Assembly: GCA_040905025.1 (NCBI GenBank) | Contig: JBBDSJ010000067.1 | Span: 1-37,744, forward strand | Length of the DNA: 37,744 bases | Source: JBBDSJ01 sp040905025 | Lineage (GTDB): Bacteria > Pseudomonadota > Gammaproteobacteria > Methylohalomonadales > Methylohalomonadaceae | Direction of reading: 5' to 3' | Notes under the pieces: generated by a model | Database searches by the model: none | Told to the model about the DNA's origin: nothing | What the model saw: the letters and a program-made list of their open reading frames with translations, nothing else | Shown: one piece after another, positions 36,697 to 37,744 of the stretch | Position numbering within the stretch: position 1 is the first letter of the stretch | Layout: every line of letters starts with the position of its first letter | Translations under genes and position numbers: made by a program

Positions 36697-37608
36697 ATGG
36701 ACTATCAGCAGATACTTGATGACATTCATGGCGAAATACGGCCGCTGCTTACTGAAGGCAAAGTCGCCGATTACATTCCGCCGCTCGCCGGCCGTTCACT
36801 CAATCATTTCGGCATGACTGTGCGCACGGTCACCGGTGAAACCTGCCATGTTGGCGAAGCCCATGAACGCTTTTCCATTCAAAGTATTGCCAAAATATTC
36901 AACCTGACCTGTGCGATGCAGCTGGAAGGTGAAGCTATATGGAACCGTGTCGGCCGGGAACCCTCTGGTGCAGCTTTCAATTCACTCGGGCAACTGGAAC
37001 AGGAAAACGGCATCCCGCGCAATCCGATGATCAACGCCGGCGCACTGGTCATCATGGATATTATTCTCAACCATACCGACAGCGGTGAAGATCGGATTCT
37101 GGATATGGTACGCAGCATTACCGCTGAACCAACCATTGCCTATGACCAGATTGTCGCTGAAGCCGAGCATGCCACCGGCCATCGCAACCGCGCGACAGCC
37201 TGGCTGCTGAAAACCTACCGGAATCTCGATAACCCGGTCGAACGGGTATTACAGGCCTATTTCAGACTGTGTTCACTGTCGCTGAGTTGTGCCGAACTGG
37301 CAACGGCATTTCATTATCTGGCCGCCGGCGGCATGGCATCGACGGGGGCGCTGGTCGCCACCAAACGTCAGGTCAAACGCATCAATGCCGTCATGCTGAC
37401 GTGTGGGGTCTACGATGAAGCCGGCGATTACGCTTTTCGCATTGGCCTGCCGGCCAAAAGCGGTGTCGGCGGCGGCATCGTGGCGGTGTTGCCGGGCCAG
37501 TTTGTCGCTACAGTCTGGTCCCCGGGCCTGAGCCACAAGGGCAATTCACTCGCCGGGACGATGGCACTGGAATTGTTGACCACCAAAACCAGAACCTCAA
37601 TTTTCTAG
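36697..37608 (+). CDS. glsA: Glutaminase
   Basis: This enzyme hydrolyses glutamine to glutamate and ammonia. From the ATG at 36697 the protein is 303 residues. A GTG eight codons earlier is in frame, but the family usually starts MDYQ. The serine-dependent active site is Ser63-x-x-Lys66 in FSIQSIAKIF. Other family blocks are VADYIPPLAG, EPSGAAFNSLGQLE, PRNPMINAGALV, FRLCSLSLSCAELA and the KSGVGGGIVAVLPG loop near the end. The length is that of the bacterial stand-alone glutaminases. No Shine-Dalgarno is visible at either start. The gene ends eight bases from a convergent gene's stop. Confidence 0.95.
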   Translation: MDYQQILDDIHGEIRPLLTEGKVADYIPPLAGRSLNHFGMTVRTVTGETCHVGEAHERFSIQSIAKIFNLTCAMQLEGEAIWNRVGREPSGAAFNSLGQLEQENGIPRNPMINAGALVIMDIILNHTDSGEDRILDMVRSITAEPTIAYDQIVAEAEHATGHRNRATAWLLKTYRNLDNPVERVLQAYFRLCSLSLSCAELATAFHYLAAGGMASTGALVATKRQVKRINAVMLTCGVYDEAGDYAFRIGLPAKSGVGGGIVAVLPGQFVATVWSPGLSHKGNSLAGTMALELLTTKTRTSIF

Positions 37609-37616
37609 CGCCAGCA

Positions 37617-37744
37617 TCAATCAATCCGGACATAACGCCGTTTGGTCAGTGCGGGCGCCGGTTTGGCTCGTTCAATGGCCTGCGCGGCCTGCGCCAGCGT
37701 CGGTACATCCACTTCCCCGCGCCAGAAGCTTTCCAGCAACTGCC
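37617..37744 (-). CDS. C-terminal end of an unrecognised protein
   Basis: A minus-strand frame is open from the right edge to a TGA at complement 37617-37619, giving 42 C-terminal residues. It reads QLLESFWRGEVDVP, then TLAQAAQAIERAKP, and ends KRRYVRID. The codon use looks like the neighbouring genes and the end is tightly convergent with glsA, so it is probably a real gene. Too little is visible to assign a family. Confidence 0.55.
   Translation of the reverse strand, partial: QLLESFWRGEVDVPTLAQAAQAIERAKPAPALTKRRYVRID

Overview
This is a stretch of chromosome from a Gram-negative gammaproteobacterium. The strongest lineage evidence is a zipA gene (essentially confined to Gammaproteobacteria) in a ligA-zipA-smc cluster. 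It is supported by the rpoE-rseA-rseB-mucD / lepA-lepB-DUF4845-rnc-era-recO block, the dksA-gluQ pair, and a TonB-dependent outer-membrane receptor. The window is mostly conserved housekeeping chromosome. I cannot name the genus from sequence alone. No rRNA, tRNA, CRISPR array or prophage is visible.

Layout. Positions 1-9061 (minus strand): the sigma-E envelope-stress operon rpoE-rseA-rseB-mucD ends at a clear terminator (5149-5195). It is followed by the tightly packed lepA-lepB-DUF4845-rnc-era-recO operon, whose last gene runs off the left edge. Position 9413 starts nadB on the plus strand, convergent with ligA-zipA-smc (minus, 11062-17493). From 17670 on the plus strand come queF-cysZ, a dksA gene carrying a long histone-H1-like lysine/alanine tail, gluQ and a membrane-anchored or exported retropepsin.

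Positions 21703-28849 form a vitamin-B12 island. A PduO-type corrinoid adenosyltransferase and a TonB-dependent receptor lie on the minus strand behind a very large cobalamin riboswitch. Divergent from them is metH, the B12-dependent methionine synthase, with a MetR-like dyad in the shared upstream region. Uptake, cofactor activation and use of B12 are therefore adjacent.

From 28916 on, the region is more accessory: a secreted phosphodiester-glycosidase-family protein, an IS5-like non-autonomous mini-element (MITE), a DUF6868 membrane protein, a MarC-family protein, an alpha/beta hydrolase (DUF900), an EamA exporter, PBP4 (dacB), a DUF938 methyltransferase, a bactofilin, a divergent methyltransferase-like protein, glutaminase, and the tail of an unrecognised gene.

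The least ordinary item is the cobalamin riboswitch (24511-24894). All the core boxes are present, but a 185-nt domain between the GGGAAGG box and the B12 box is closed by its own base stem and holds five consecutive hairpins. Other points of note are the H1-tailed DksA, a chain of three short overlapping or abutting ORFs running into rpoE, the MITE, and the MetR-like site.
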